Of a stretch of DNA of 64,000 nt, positions 50,047 to 61,002 are shown piece after piece. Made by a program: the position numbers and the translations under genes. A model generated the notes under the pieces. The model made no database searches, was not told where the DNA came from, and was given only the letters and a program-made list of their open reading frames with translations. Source of the stretch: Rhynchopus sp. YZ270_cl-10. Its lineage: Eukaryota; Euglenozoa; Diplonemea; Diplonemida; Diplonemidae. Positions within the stretch are counted from its first letter, which is position 1; the number at the start of each line of letters is the position of its first letter. The stretch lies in contig OZ037858.1 in NCBI GenBank assembly GCA_964035575.1, forward strand, positions 806,001-870,000, read 5' to 3'.

Positions 50047-53000
50047 ATGCGTGTCACAATGCTGTGTGGACTGGCGGTGGCGCTAATGGCGCACAGTGCT
50101 GCAGGCCTGAGCCTGACGGAGTGCACAGAAGCAGGGCTGTGCGACGTCAATGAGGGGATGACTGAGGTCCCAGACTTCGGGTTCACGGTGTCTGGTAAGA
50201 TTACGGTGGACGTGCTTGCGCCGTGCTCGTCTGTGAACGGCGGTGAGGTGGCTGTTGCGCTGTACGTGTCGGGGGAGACGTACACTGCGACAGGAGCGCT
50301 GTGGCAGAAGGACGGATGCGGCTTGGACGGGAGCCCTGTGTGGACGCTGTCGGCTGCGTTTGACCTGGGCGTGGTTGTGCGGGGCATCACTCTGAACGGT
50401 GCCTCGATCGTGCTTGTGCGCGACGAGGATGCCTGGACCGGGACTGTGTCGGGCACTGCGTCGAACCTGTTTGGCGGTGCTGGCGGGGAGGGGGCAGTGG
50501 TGCTGACAGCAGACTTCTCGGCAGAGGCTGGGCTGACGGCACTGCGCGGGGACGTGACGCTGGCGGGGGACGGGGTGTCGTTCTCTGGGACGGTGGCGAC
50601 GGACGGGACGACAAGCACCGAGGGCGCTGCTGGTGGGCGGGTCTGTGGCGGCGCAGGCGTCGTTGACGTACACCCACGCAACAAAGGCGTTTGCGGTGCT
50701 TGGGTCTGTGGAGGGTGCGCTGGAGGTTGGGACGGTGACACTGTCGTCTGCGGGGGTGACACTGGCGAAGGCGGACGGTGGGGCATGGAGCGGGAGCGTG
50801 AGTGGGACTGCAGCGCTGTTCGGGGGGACTGCGGCGGCGTCGATGGCGTTTGCGGACGGGAAGCTTGCGGCGCTGGCAGTGTCGACGACGTTTGTGACAG
50901 GAAACGGGCTGCTGAGCGGGTCACTGGCGTTCGACTACGTGCGGGCGGACACGTGCGCAACGTCGACAGGGACGTTTGGCGGGGTGCTGAAGATGTCTGG
51001 GGCGGCGGAGCTTGCCTTTGACGGGACTGTGGCGTTTGACGGCTGCACCGGTGTTGTGTCTGTGGCGGCCTCTGTGGACGGGGAGTGGGCTGCACCCGGG
51101 GCAGTGAAGGTGGCGGGGGTGACGGTGCAGGCCACGAGCAGCGGGTTTGCGGACGGGGGTGCGAGCACGGCGCTGTCTGCGCAGACGTGGGTGGGGTCTG
51201 TGTCAGGGACGACGTCGGGTGCGGACGTGGCGGTGGCGTTTGACGTGTCGTTTGACACAAGCAGCGACGCGTCGAGTGTTGAGGCGATGCTGTCGTACGC
51301 AGACAACAACCTGGGTGTGCAGGTGATGGTGAACACGGACTGCAGCGGGTCGGGGCTGGTGCAGGTGCAGAACCTTGCAGGTGTGCCGTCGCTCGAGGTG
51401 GCTGTGGCGTATACACGGACGAGCTGTGGCAGCGAGAGCAAGGCATGGACGCTGGAGGGGTCGCTTGGTGCGCTGATGATCAACTTCTCGGGGAAGACGC
51501 TGTCGCTTGCGCCTGCTTTGGTGCGTGTGGTGTCGAACGAGGCTGGGGAGATGCACGTGGAGATTGTGGCGGGGCTTGCGCCGTTTGAGGTTGTGGCTGC
51601 ATTTGGTGCTGGCGAGGCAGGTGCGGAGTACACGTTGACTGGACGCACTGCGCTGGGTGCAGTTGCGACACCAGGTGACTTCCTGTCGGCCATGTCAGGC
51701 GGAGGGAATGTGTTCGGGAGCGGTGTCGGGTCTGCGTTTTCGTCTCTCTTCTCGGGGATGAACGAACTGACGCTGACAGACCTGCTGATTGTGTTTGACT
51801 TTGTGGCACCGTCGATTTCGCTGACGGCGACAGGGACGCTGTTTGGGGCGGGCTTTGACGTGCTGGTTGTGGTGGAGAAGGCAGGTGCCGCGTGGCAGTA
51901 CGCACTGGCGCTGACAACGACGGGACTGTCGGACCTGTCGTTCCCCGGCCTGGCTGGGACTGTTGTGGAGACGATTGCGCCCAGCAGCCTGACGGTGTCG
52001 GTGGCAAACGCAGCCACTTCGTTTGCGGGGAAGGACGTGTCGAAGGGGTTCAGCCTGGCAGCAACGATCCCGCTGGACGGGGGTGTGATGGCGGGTATCG
52101 CAGCCGTGACGCCGTCGTCGCTGAACGACCAGACGGCAGACGCATCAGCGGACGGCGGGGTGACAATTGTGGCGTCGCTGTCGAGTGCGACGGAGATGCG
52201 CCTGGCCCTGGCGCTTGCCGGCGGGGTGAAGCTGGGGTCGCCGGACGTGGTGCTGCGTGAGGTGTCGCTGCTGCTGGTGGTGAAGGCTGCGGGGTCGCCC
52301 GAGTTCGGGTTTGGGGTGGTGATTGACGTGACGATGGACGAGCGTGTGCTGAGTGCGTCTGCGGCGCTGCTTGTGGATGCGGTGGGGCTCTCGCTTGCGG
52401 TGGCGTTTGACAGCAACGAGCCGTGGAACAAGCCCTTCGGGATGAACGGTGTGGCGATTCTGTTCCCGCTTGGGTTCTCCCTCGGGATCACGCCGGCGGG
52501 CATTCTGAGCGAGTTTGCACTGACGGGCGGTGTGCAGCTGAGCTCGGCGCAAGGGTACGTGACGCTGAGCGTGAACCTGGCGGAGCCGACGAAGAACGCG
52601 TTCCAGGCGGAGGTGACGACGCTGGACGTGCACGACGTGCTGGTGGGGCTGCTGGACTGCAAGGCGTGCACACAGGGTGTCGGGGGCGTGCTGACGGACA
52701 TGTCTGTGGACCACTTCCTGGGATCCTTCAACGCCGACCCTGTGAACGCTGTGAGCATCGTCTTTGCGGACGTGGCTGTGGAGATCCCTGCAGGTGTGTC
52801 GATTGAGCTGACGAACCTGGAGCTGTGGGGTGTGGTGAAGGTGATCCACGCGTCCTTTGCGATGAACGCGGCTGGGGTGTCTGCTGCGTTTGAGGCGGAG
52901 CCTGTGAAGTGGGGCCCACTTTCGATCACGTCGGCAAGCGACAGCAAGCGTGGCCCGCAGTTTGAGATGGTGCTGCAGGCGACAGAGCAGTCGCTTCTGA

Positions 53001-54872
53001 TTGACGGGAAGGCGAGTGTGTTCGGGCAGTCTGTGTCGCTGTACCTGCAGATGAGCGACGACGCTGTGGAGGGCCACTTTGAGCTGTCGTTTGGGTCGGC
53101 CCTCAAGGCAGATGTGACGATGATCAGCAACGGGCGTCCCGGGCAGCCAGGGTTTTCGAACACGGTGCGTGCGGAGCTGGAGGCGGACCTGATTGGTGCG
53201 ATTGTGCGTGCTGCAACGAAGTACCTGCTGGACCTTGCAGACGACATGGACAAGGAGCTGGCAGACGCGAAGAAGGATGTGGAGTCTGCAGACAAGGCGT
53301 GGGAGAAGGCAAAGGCGGAGCTGAGCAAGGTGAAGAAGGACACTGCTGCGGACATCAAGGATGCGGAGGAGGAGGTGTCGCGTGCGAAGAAGGAGGTCGA
53401 CAAGTTTGACTGTGGCAAGGTGTGGCTCGCGTCGAAGGCGTGCAAGTCTGCGAAGAACGTTGTGAAGAAGGCGCTGTCTGCGTCGGAGAAGGTGCTCTCT
53501 GGTGTGCGCAAGGCAGCGACGGCACTGATCTCGCTTGCAGAGGACATTGTCGAGGAGTCGAAGATTCTGCTTGACTTTGCGGAGGAGGTGCTGACCTGGG
53601 CGGAGGGTGCTGTCGATGTGTTCGCTACTGTTGTGGATGCGATTGGTGATGTGCTGGGGAAGATGCTTGTGGTGCACAGCATGGTGTTGACAAGCGACGT
53701 GAGCAACAGCGACGTGGCTGTGACCTACCAGGCCGACGTGACTGTGTTTGGGAAGCGCAACCGCAACCTCGGCTTTGCTGTGCGTGTGAACTTCATGGAC
53801 ATTGTGGACTTCCTGTCGCAGCAGCTGTCGCACACCTTCTACTCCGACTTCGACGGGGAGCTGGTGAACGAGCAGCCTGGCTCGCCGACAGCTGTTGGGA
53901 GCACGCCGAACACGATTGAGGGGCAGGTGGGGCTGGTGCACGATGCGTCGTACCATGCGTACCTCCTCAACAGGTTCGACATCCCTGAGGACGAGCGTGA
54001 GTGCAAAAGTGCGCTTGAGGGCTGCGACGAGATTGAGCGCAGCAGCAACAGCATCAGTGCGAAGATCACACAGAAGAGGAGGAAGAACACCTGCCGGAAG
54101 ACAATGCGTGCGAGATGCAAGGACAGCAGCGACAGCCTTGCACGCGACCTGTGGGTGCAGGAGTCGCTCCTTGGGTCTGGACAGCGTGGGGTGTCGTCGC
54201 GTCTGCGCGGGCTTGCGGCGAAGATCATTGCGACAGAGGAGGCGATCGTTTCGTGTGAGAAGAACAAGAAGACGTTGGGGAAGCTTTCGAAGAAGCTGAA
54301 GTTTGGCAAATTCAAGAAGTTCACACGCTGCTCGGTGAGTGCGCTGCGTGAGAAGCACGAAAGGCTTATTGAAACGCTTGAGAGCGAGTCGAAGGCGATC
54401 CTTGTGGAGATGATTGACTCGACACAGAACGCCACCTCGCACGCAAACGAGCACACGAAGATGAGTGCCGAATATGACGAAAAGAACGAAAAGAACCCGC
54501 TCCATCTCCTCTTTGTGTCTTGCTGTCACTGCGATGAAGGTGACTGTGTCGAGAGCTGCGCTGCTGAGGGACACGTCTGCTGTGCAGCGTGACGCCGTCG
54601 ACGTGCCGCTGTTCACCGCCCTCGACATTGCGAAGAGGAGCACTGCTGCAGGTGAGGCGCTCTTCCTCGAGACTATGCAGGGTGTCCTGGACGCATGGTT
54701 CACGAAGCTGCGCAGCCGCATCAGCTCCCTCGAGAAGGCAGTGAAGAAGTCGAAGTGCAAGACACGTGTTGGCAAGATCGCCTGCAAGGCCGCTTCTGTG
54801 CAGCTGAAGGCCGACAGGGCGACCTTTGAGGTGCTTGCAGCGTACCGTGAGCTCATCCTCCCGTACTTCTGA
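50047..54872 (+). CDS. very large secreted beta-rich repeat protein, with two apparent frame changes
   Basis: Not a known family. Coding runs 50047 to about 50635 in one frame, about 50633-54560 in a second and about 54465-54872 in a third; together about 1,600 residues. The signal peptide is MRVTMLCGLAVALMAHSAAG. The first two thirds are Ala/Gly/Val/Thr-rich predicted beta strands with a recurring unit of about 110 residues (W-[ST]-G-[ST]-V-S-G-T, then LFGG, then FSGTVA/LSGSLA). A helical, probably coiled-coil section follows (about 53230-53640), then Cys-containing charged helices that also occur twice (VSSRLRGLAAKI...CEKNKK and KLRSRISSLEKAV...KCKTRV). Each frame change is +1 and interrupts matching sequence, so it marks an unrecognised intron, real frameshifts or sequencing error. 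The first is present identically in the second copy at 63904. Confidence 0.65.
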
Positions 54873-55041
54873 TCTGATGTGATCTTAGTTGACACGTCTT
54901 CTGAACTAAGAAGATGAGTGTTTTCGTTATTCTAAGTATTTTCTTCTTTTTTTACTTGGTACTTTCCTCGCTTCTATCTGCTTTTGCATACTTTTTTATC
55001 TTCACTTTTTTCTGAATAGTATTGCCGACTTTGTTTCTTTT

Positions 55042-55078
55042 GGTACACTGTCACAAGAGGGCTTTGTATTTCAAGTCA
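55042..55078 (+). repeat. short dispersed repeat C, 3' end only
   Basis: GGTACACTGTCACAAGAGGG then CTTTGTATTTCAAGTCA. A similar fragment lies at 14534-14570. Confidence 0.65.
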
Positions 55079-55698
55079 GCTTCTATTTCTTGTTCTTTCA
55101 CTTCCCTGCTCCTGTTCTCTTTGTCTTTCTCTCTGACACATGCAACTTTTACATTCGAGCAACAGACGTTCCCATCCTGGAGAATTGGAGAAACACACGC
55201 TGTGCAGTAAAAGGCGAATTTGTGCCACGTCCGTAAGGGAACGATCCCAACCCGCATACCCTGACCCTCCCCCTTCCTGACATTCTATGCCGTCTTGTTT
55301 TACCTTCCGGCTTCATTTGTCATGCCACGTTGCTTTCTTTTTGTTTGTTTCCTTCTTGCATTTTTGGAACATTATGTGCAACTTTTTGTTTTTGAAAATT
55401 CGGTTTTCCAGAAACAGCATTTCTGCTGCACGCAAAGGTGGCACCCGAAAGGGGACCGCAATACAGCACAGCAGTGTTCCTTTCATACACAGATGCATGT
55501 GTGTCCGTAGGACACCTGTTCCTCTCATCTTTCAGAAAACACGAATCACTTCACCCTCTTTCTTTGTTGAGTCTCATTCGCTTATCAGAAGTGCTATCCG
55601 AGAGACTCTGGGAGGGTGGGAGATACGTGTTTCTTTACAAAGATGTGCGGCTTATTCATTCATCTTCAATTTACAGTTCACAATTTGTTGTTGTTTAA

Positions 55699-55737
55699 GG
55701 TGACTAAGCACGAGAGGCTTGGGATCATCTTATTAAG
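55699..55737 (+). repeat. short dispersed repeat A, well-preserved copy
   Basis: GGTGACTAAGCACGAGAGGC then TTGGGATCATCTTATTAAG. Nearly the same at 57355-57392. Confidence 0.75.
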
Positions 55738-56207
55738 TTGTCTTTTATTTTGTTCTTCCACGTGATGCCGTCAACGGTTCGACGCCAGCGTTTTGATGCC
55801 AAGTTTATTTCGAGAGGCCTTCTCGCAAAACGAAAGCCCAGTTGGTGAAAGAATTGTACGGTGGTCACGCAAGGAGCCAGGCGACACAGCTACTGTGTGT
55901 CCGAGAGGCTCTGTTCCTGTCCCGCACTGTCATCTGCTGCGTGGAACAAGTCTCCAGAGGCACACAAGTCTGCATGTGTGGTTCGCTCCTTCTGTTATGC
56001 TTTTAACGTACCCCTCTCCACACCCCGCCCAGTCCCCCAAGCAGCCTTTTTGTGGCAGCAAGCATTAACTTGACTGATGCACAAAACGAGAATTGAACCC
56101 CTTGTTGTTACTAATCTGCATTGTCGACATTGACCCCCACACACCATAAATTCCCACATGCTCCACACCCTCACCTTCCAGACAAGCCACACCACCCAAA
56201 ACACAAA

Positions 56208-57176
56208 ATGAAGACCGCTCTGTCTGTGCTCGCCATGGCGGCAGCCTCGACTGCCCTGCCTGCGTCGTACGTGGAGATGAACGAAGGACTCCTGTGGGCC
56301 AACTTCAAGCAGACCTACAACAAGCAGTACAGCGGTGCCGACGAGTCTGCCCGCCGTGCCGTCTTCAAGAAGAACATGCTGAAGGCTGCTGAGCGTGAGG
56401 CCGGATCCAAGACTGGAGTCCGCCACGGAATGAACCAGTTCACCGACCTGACTGAGGAGGAGTTCAAGGCGTACCACACCCTGAGCGTGCCCGCCAAGGA
56501 GTCCCCGAAGAAGCAGTACACCGAGTCCCAGATCCTGAAGGTGAAGGCCGACTCTGTGGACTGGAGGACCCAGAACCGTGTGACCCACGTGAAGAACCAA
56601 GGCCAGTGTGGATCGTGCTGGGCATTCTCCTCGACTGGAGGAATTGAGGGACAGTGGTCCGCCGCACACCAGCTCGTGTCGCTGTCTGAGCAGGAGCTTG
56701 CTGCATGTGACAACGTTGACGCCGGGTGCGGTGGAGGTCTGATGGACAACGCGTTCCAGTGGCTTCTGGACAACCACAACGGAGACATCGTGACTGAGGA
56801 GGCCTACCCGTACACGGCTGGCAACGGCAGGGTTGCGGAGTGCAAGTGGACGGCAGACATGGAGGTGGGCGCCACCATTGTGTCGTACGCAAACCTTGCC
56901 CACGACGAGAACGAGATGGCAACCTGGATGCTCCAGAACGGACCGATCTCGATTGCCGTTGACGCGACCTCGTGGCAGACGTACCAGGGTGGAGTGATGG
57001 ACAACTGCGAGTCCCGCCAGCTTGACCACGGAGTCCTCGCCGTCGGAGTGACCCCCGACTACTGGATCGTGAAGAACTCCTGGGCATCTGGCTGGGGAGA
57101 GTCTGGATACATCCGCCTTGCCCGTGGCACCAACCAGTGCCTCCTCAAGAACTCCCCGTCGGCGCCTTCCGTCTAA
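56208..57176 (+). CDS. cathepsin L-like cysteine protease, copy 2 (mosaic)
   Basis: 322 residues with the same signal peptide, I29 prodomain and catalytic residues as copies 1 and 3 (Gln131, Cys137, His274, Asn290). The first about 130 codons and the last about 75 codons are almost base-for-base identical to the other copies. The centre (about residues 131-243) is clearly diverged: GQWSAAHQLVSLSEQELAAC instead of a KDNTLTSV version, GGGLMD instead of NGGLMD, and a different loop before CKW. The tail also differs (SAPSV for SHPIV). This pattern suggests gene conversion of the ends, or exchange of the centre, and a protease with different specificity. The leader keeps the CCTCACCTTCCAG element. 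Confidence 0.95.
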   Translation: MKTALSVLAMAAASTALPASYVEMNEGLLWANFKQTYNKQYSGADESARRAVFKKNMLKAAEREAGSKTGVRHGMNQFTDLTEEEFKAYHTLSVPAKESPKKQYTESQILKVKADSVDWRTQNRVTHVKNQGQCGSCWAFSSTGGIEGQWSAAHQLVSLSEQELAACDNVDAGCGGGLMDNAFQWLLDNHNGDIVTEEAYPYTAGNGRVAECKWTADMEVGATIVSYANLAHDENEMATWMLQNGPISIAVDATSWQTYQGGVMDNCESRQLDHGVLAVGVTPDYWIVKNSWASGWGESGYIRLARGTNQCLLKNSPSAPSV

Positions 57177-57828
57177 GCACTCTGCGTACTGATGCTGATA
57201 GCCTTCGCTTGTTTATTTATGACTAATGTTGTTTGTTTCCTTTTCAAATTATCTTCTCTGCGGGGTGGGTCACAGCGCTGCCTGCTGTTGCCGTTCACCC
57301 GCAGTGTCCACACCACACCTCGTGTGTCTTGATTTTCGTTGCTTTTTTCTTGGAGGTGACTAAGCACGAGAGGCTTGTGTTCATCTTATTAACGTTTTTT
57401 TATCTTTATCGCAATCTGAGAAACTAAATACATTTCGGCGACACCTGCTGCTGGTTTTGTGTCAGTTTCGCTTTTATTGTTCCAAATTTAAATTATTTCC
57501 AACTTATGTGCATCGGTGACTACTGTTGTGTGTTCTGTTTCTTTTTGTCGTTTCGCAACAAGGGTGATGTGAATTCTATATGTGACATGTATGTTTCAAA
57601 CCCGGAGTGAAGTGTCTCACAAACCCTGTTCGAACCAGTGGAAGACCCCTCAAGGTTCTACTCAGCAAAAAGACAAAAGCGCTTCCCCACTTCCTCTTCT
57701 CCCTTTCTACCTTCTGCACACCTCATAACACCCACCACTGCAATGGAGCAACACTTCCCCACATCCACATCCACACCCACACCACCTCACAACACAGAAC
57801 CCTTTTTGTATCAAAACACAACAGCAAG
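57177..57828. other. spacer with A repeat
   Basis: A repeat at 57355-57392. The leader of the next gene is CA-rich (57720-57828). No other gene. Confidence 0.5.
57355..57392 (+). repeat. short dispersed repeat A, well-preserved copy
   Basis: AGGTGACTAAGCACGAGAGG then CTTGTGTTCATCTTATTAA. Confidence 0.75.
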
Positions 57829-59367
57829 ATGCGTCACACAGCGACGCTGGCAGCAGTGGCCTGCACACTGTGCTGCAGCGAGGTGGCAGGGCTCAGCATC
57901 CCTGGTGACTGCACGGTGCTGCCCGCATCTGGGTCGCAGACACACAAAGCAGGCTCGTCGCGGTACTCGAACAACGAAGACCTGTGCTGGAAGGTGCCGG
58001 CGTGTGGGGCGGGGTACGAGGTCACTGTCGGGTTTTCGTCGTTCAACACAGAGTCTGGGTACGACTTTGTGACGGTGTGGGGGGACAACGGGGCGGGTGT
58101 GTACAGCCAGGTGTCGCACACGTCTGGGACGAGTGCCCCTGCAGATGCGAAGAACGGGGCACACGCGATGGCGGTGCAATTCAAGTCGGACTACAGTGTG
58201 ACGCGTGCTGGGTTCACGTTCGCGTGGAGCTGTGTTGCGACAGGGACGCCACCACCCACACCCGTGCCAACGGCGGTGCCCACCTCTGAGCCTGTGCCGG
58301 CGCCGGTGTGCCCGCCACGTGTGCGCCACGCATGGTCGCAGCTGTCGTGTGCGGACCGCGAGCACTACATTGCGGCTGTGGCGGCACTGAAGACGCAGAA
58401 GCGGTCTGTGTACGACGAGATTGAGATGTCGCACGTGACGAACGCAGGGATTGCACACGGGACGTCTGCGTTCCTGCCGTGGCACAGGTGGTTTGTGCTC
58501 GGGTACGAGAACGCCCTGCGGTCGCTGCCTGGGTTCGAGTGTGTGACGGTGCCGTACTGGGACTGGGAGGCGGACATTCCCCTGCAGACGTGTGTGTGGA
58601 AGACGAAGACGTTTGGGCCGACAAACCCGACTGGGACGACGGACAGCGCAACGTCCTGTGTGGACAAGGGTGTGGCTGCAGGGTGGACCACGTCGCAGCC
58701 GGGGAACCCATGCCTGAAGCGCCGCAGCCCGATCTTTGGTGGTGGTCCGTACGGGGCAGCGAACGTGGCGATGCAGGTTGTGCACGCAGACTACGCTTCC
58801 TTCAGCGCAGGGTACGAGGGGGGTGCACACCAGTCTGTGCACTCGTACATTGGGGAGACGATGACGTCGGACTGGAGCCCTGCAGACCCGCTGTTCTTCC
58901 TGCACCACGCAAACATCGACAGAACGTACGCCCTGTGGCAGGACTACCACGGCTACAGCGCCGTTGCTGCGGGGAGCCTGACGACAACACACTACGAGGC
59001 GAGGTACGCCAGCGGGAATGTGGCGGACGTCGCGCTCGACGCCACCCTGCCCTTTGCGCACGACGCCACGGGCACGACGAGTGAGTACCTCGCTGGGAGC
59101 ATCAGCGCCCGCAGCCTGCACAGCATCCAGGACATGCCTGGGGGCAGTGCGAACAGCTACAGCTACGGGGTCGACGGGCTGGCACGCTTTGTGGTGGCCG
59201 AATACACGAACGCGCCTGTGGGGGGCTGGACGTGGCTGGAGGAGGCGTCTGCCGCACTCACCCCTGTCACGTGCTGTGGTGATGGCAGCGTTGACGACGG
59301 TGAGCAGTGCGACGACGGGAATACTGTTGAAGGGGACGGCTGCTCTGCCACGTGCATGAGCACATGA
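57829..59367 (+). CDS. secreted CUB-tyrosinase with C-terminal Cys-rich repeat
   Basis: Type-3 copper oxidase predicted to hydroxylate or oxidise phenols outside the cell. 512 residues. Signal peptide 1-20; CUB-like domain about 28-135 (C28...C53, GYDFVTVWG, AVQFKSDYSVTRAGF); Pro/Val linker; tyrosinase domain from about 161. Copper A ligands are H202, H210 and H219 (SHVTNAGIAHG, FLPWHRWFV), and copper B ligands are H334, H338 and H360 (GGAHQSVHSYIG, DPLFFLHHANIDR). The C-terminus has CGDGSVDDGEQCDDGN...GDGCSATC, a myxococcus-type cysteine-rich repeat. All six copper His are present, so it should be active. The start is the first ATG before a good signal peptide; upstream codons are the untranslated leader. 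I do not know this domain order from well-studied tyrosinases. Confidence 0.92.
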   Translation: MRHTATLAAVACTLCCSEVAGLSIPGDCTVLPASGSQTHKAGSSRYSNNEDLCWKVPACGAGYEVTVGFSSFNTESGYDFVTVWGDNGAGVYSQVSHTSGTSAPADAKNGAHAMAVQFKSDYSVTRAGFTFAWSCVATGTPPPTPVPTAVPTSEPVPAPVCPPRVRHAWSQLSCADREHYIAAVAALKTQKRSVYDEIEMSHVTNAGIAHGTSAFLPWHRWFVLGYENALRSLPGFECVTVPYWDWEADIPLQTCVWKTKTFGPTNPTGTTDSATSCVDKGVAAGWTTSQPGNPCLKRRSPIFGGGPYGAANVAMQVVHADYASFSAGYEGGAHQSVHSYIGETMTSDWSPADPLFFLHHANIDRTYALWQDYHGYSAVAAGSLTTTHYEARYASGNVADVALDATLPFAHDATGTTSEYLAGSISARSLHSIQDMPGGSANSYSYGVDGLARFVVAEYTNAPVGGWTWLEEASAALTPVTCCGDGSVDDGEQCDDGNTVEGDGCSATCMST

Positions 59368-60351
59368 GGCTGAGGATGGGTCTTGAGGATGGATGCACCT
59401 TGTGCGCTGTCCCTTTTCCAATGCAGCATAATTTTGGGGCACTTTGTGCCTTTTGAACGTTTATCATTTTCTGTGTTTTAGCTTTTTATACTATGTAGCA
59501 ACCGTTCTTGCAACAAGAACACCAACATTAGTGTTCTTGATGCGTGGTTGTTGTGTGCTCCCCTTCGCCACATATCCCATACCAACCCACCTGCCCACCT
59601 GCCACCACCTACTCAATGTTGGGATTTGCTGTTGTTGTGCGGGAAGGTGTTGCTTGTACTTGCAAGCGCCCTTCTGGAGAGAACAGACGCAGGTGTCCAC
59701 CGAGGCACAGAGCGTCCTCTCACAGCAGTATTTCCTCGCAGAGGGGGTCAACGGGGTCAGGGTTGGGTGCTCCCTTCTTGATTATTGATTTGAAGATGTT
59801 CACATTTATCTCTCAAATTTTTCTGTTTTTTTTCCAAAGATGTATTTGTCCATCCATCGGTCAGCATTAGTTGGTCGTCGGACAGGCGAGTTGTGTTGCT
59901 GTCACCTTCCTTTTTTGTGTTCAGCTTCTGACGATGCTTTGTTATTCCACAACATTGTTGCGTGTGTTGATTTGTCATGGACACGAACCACTCCACTGTG
60001 ATTCCCACTTCCTCTTCCTCCGAAGACAGATGCAGGTGTCCATCGAGGCACAGAGCGTCTTCTCATCAACGCAGGAAGGGGCTGGGATGGGGGGATGGGA
60101 AGTGTTCATGAAACATATTTAGTTATCCATTTTCGTGTTTCCTTCACAAACCAACGACGCCCTGTCCTTGGTGATGGTGATCCACAAGCCTTGTGGCTTT
60201 TTGTCTTGCTTTCAAACCACCCCTCACCTCCCACCCGCTAGCGCACCTTTCACATCCAACGCACCTACCTCCAACCACCCTCATCTCATCTCATCTCATC
60301 CTAAGACCCTCCAGCATACCACCTATCTACACCCCCACCTCACACAACACA
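59368..60351. other. spacer with a small duplicated motif
   Basis: No gene recognised. GCAGGTGTCCACCGAGGCAC at 59684-59728 recurs with few changes at 60026-60073. The leader from 60220 is CA/CT-rich, with a TCTCA run near 60284. Confidence 0.45.
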
Positions 60352-61002
60352 ATGTCGGCACCTGTGACATTCTCGTACTTCCCCCTGACGGCAAGGGGCC
60401 TGTCGACACTGCTCGCAATGGAGGAGTACAACGTGAAGTACACCGGGAACAAGGTGCAGATGGAGAACTGGCCTGAGATGAAGGCGTCTGGGGTGTGCCC
60501 GTTCGGACAGCTGCCGCTGCTGGAGACAGAGGACGCAGGTGTGGTGACACAGTCGGTCGCAGTGTTGAGTTACCTTGGGCGCAGGGTGAACGCTGTTGGC
60601 GCGACTGTGGCGGAGAAGGCAAGGAGCGACATGCTTGTTGGCATTGCCGAGGACTTCCTGACGGACCTGCTCAAGACGCAGCCGTCGATCCTGAACAAGG
60701 ACAAGCCTGCGGATGCTGTTGCAACAATGTGGGGAGAGACCTTCCCTGCCCGCCTTGCTCTCGTGGAGCGCTTCCTCGGTGCCGGCAAGGACCGCTTCAC
60801 AGAGAGCGGGCGCTGCATTGGGGAGCTCCACCTCTTCTCGATCCTGAACCAGATGAAGGCTGTGTCGCCAACCTGCCTGGACGCAACACCTGCCCTGTCT
60901 GCCTTCTACGAGCGTGTGCTCGCACTGCCGAGTGTGCAGACTGTGCTTGACGGGAAGTCTGCCTTCGGGGAGGTCATCCACTTCCTTGTGAAGCAGGAGT
61001 AA
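60352..61002 (+). CDS. glutathione S-transferase (sigma/alpha-like)
   Basis: Cytosolic detoxification or isomerase enzyme, 216 residues, the usual size. N-terminal thioredoxin fold: VTFSYFPLTARGLSTLLAM with the Tyr expected to activate glutathione (Y9), FGQLPLLETEDAGVVTQSVA with the cis-Pro and the Gln-Ser that bind glutathione, then YLGRRV. The all-helical C-terminal domain follows, with FLGAGKDRFTESGRCIGELH resembling the N-capping segment of the family. No signal peptide, so it differs from its secreted neighbours. The start is the only ATG that gives a normal N-terminus; in-frame codons upstream are leader. No intron. Class assignment is tentative. Confidence 0.88.
   Translation: MSAPVTFSYFPLTARGLSTLLAMEEYNVKYTGNKVQMENWPEMKASGVCPFGQLPLLETEDAGVVTQSVAVLSYLGRRVNAVGATVAEKARSDMLVGIAEDFLTDLLKTQPSILNKDKPADAVATMWGETFPARLALVERFLGAGKDRFTESGRCIGELHLFSILNQMKAVSPTCLDATPALSAFYERVLALPSVQTVLDGKSAFGEVIHFLVKQE

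Larger units (their letters stand above)
48443..50729 (+). repeat. segmental duplication, first copy
   Basis: Matches 61713-64000 at a constant offset of 13,270-13,271. It covers the cathepsin gene, its 3' flank and the first 683 nt of the next gene. I noticed only a few differences (for example near 48475, 48693 and 49183). It starts just before the conserved leader CCTCACCTTCCAG and continues beyond the window in the second copy. Confidence 0.92.
54873..56162. other. spacer with C-end fragment and A repeat
   Basis: No gene recognised. C fragment 55042-55078 and A repeat 55699-55737. Confidence 0.5.

Noticed and set aside
50629-50656. Mini-intron GTGGGCGGG...GCGCAG explaining the first frame change
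   Set aside because: Its length (24 nt) is a multiple of three, so it would not restore the frame, and it does not have the GTATGN donor seen elsewhere.
50935-53706. Very long minus-strand open frames opposite the large repeat gene (also 52145-54895 and 50004-51446)
   Set aside because: They are shadows: GC-rich, Ala/Gly/Val-biased coding DNA keeps its antisense frames open. The translations are Ser/Thr/Pro or Arg/His-rich with no domain.
57811-59442. 543-codon minus-strand frame opposite the tyrosinase
   Set aside because: Arg/His/Val-rich shadow; all copper ligands and the signal peptide are on the plus strand.
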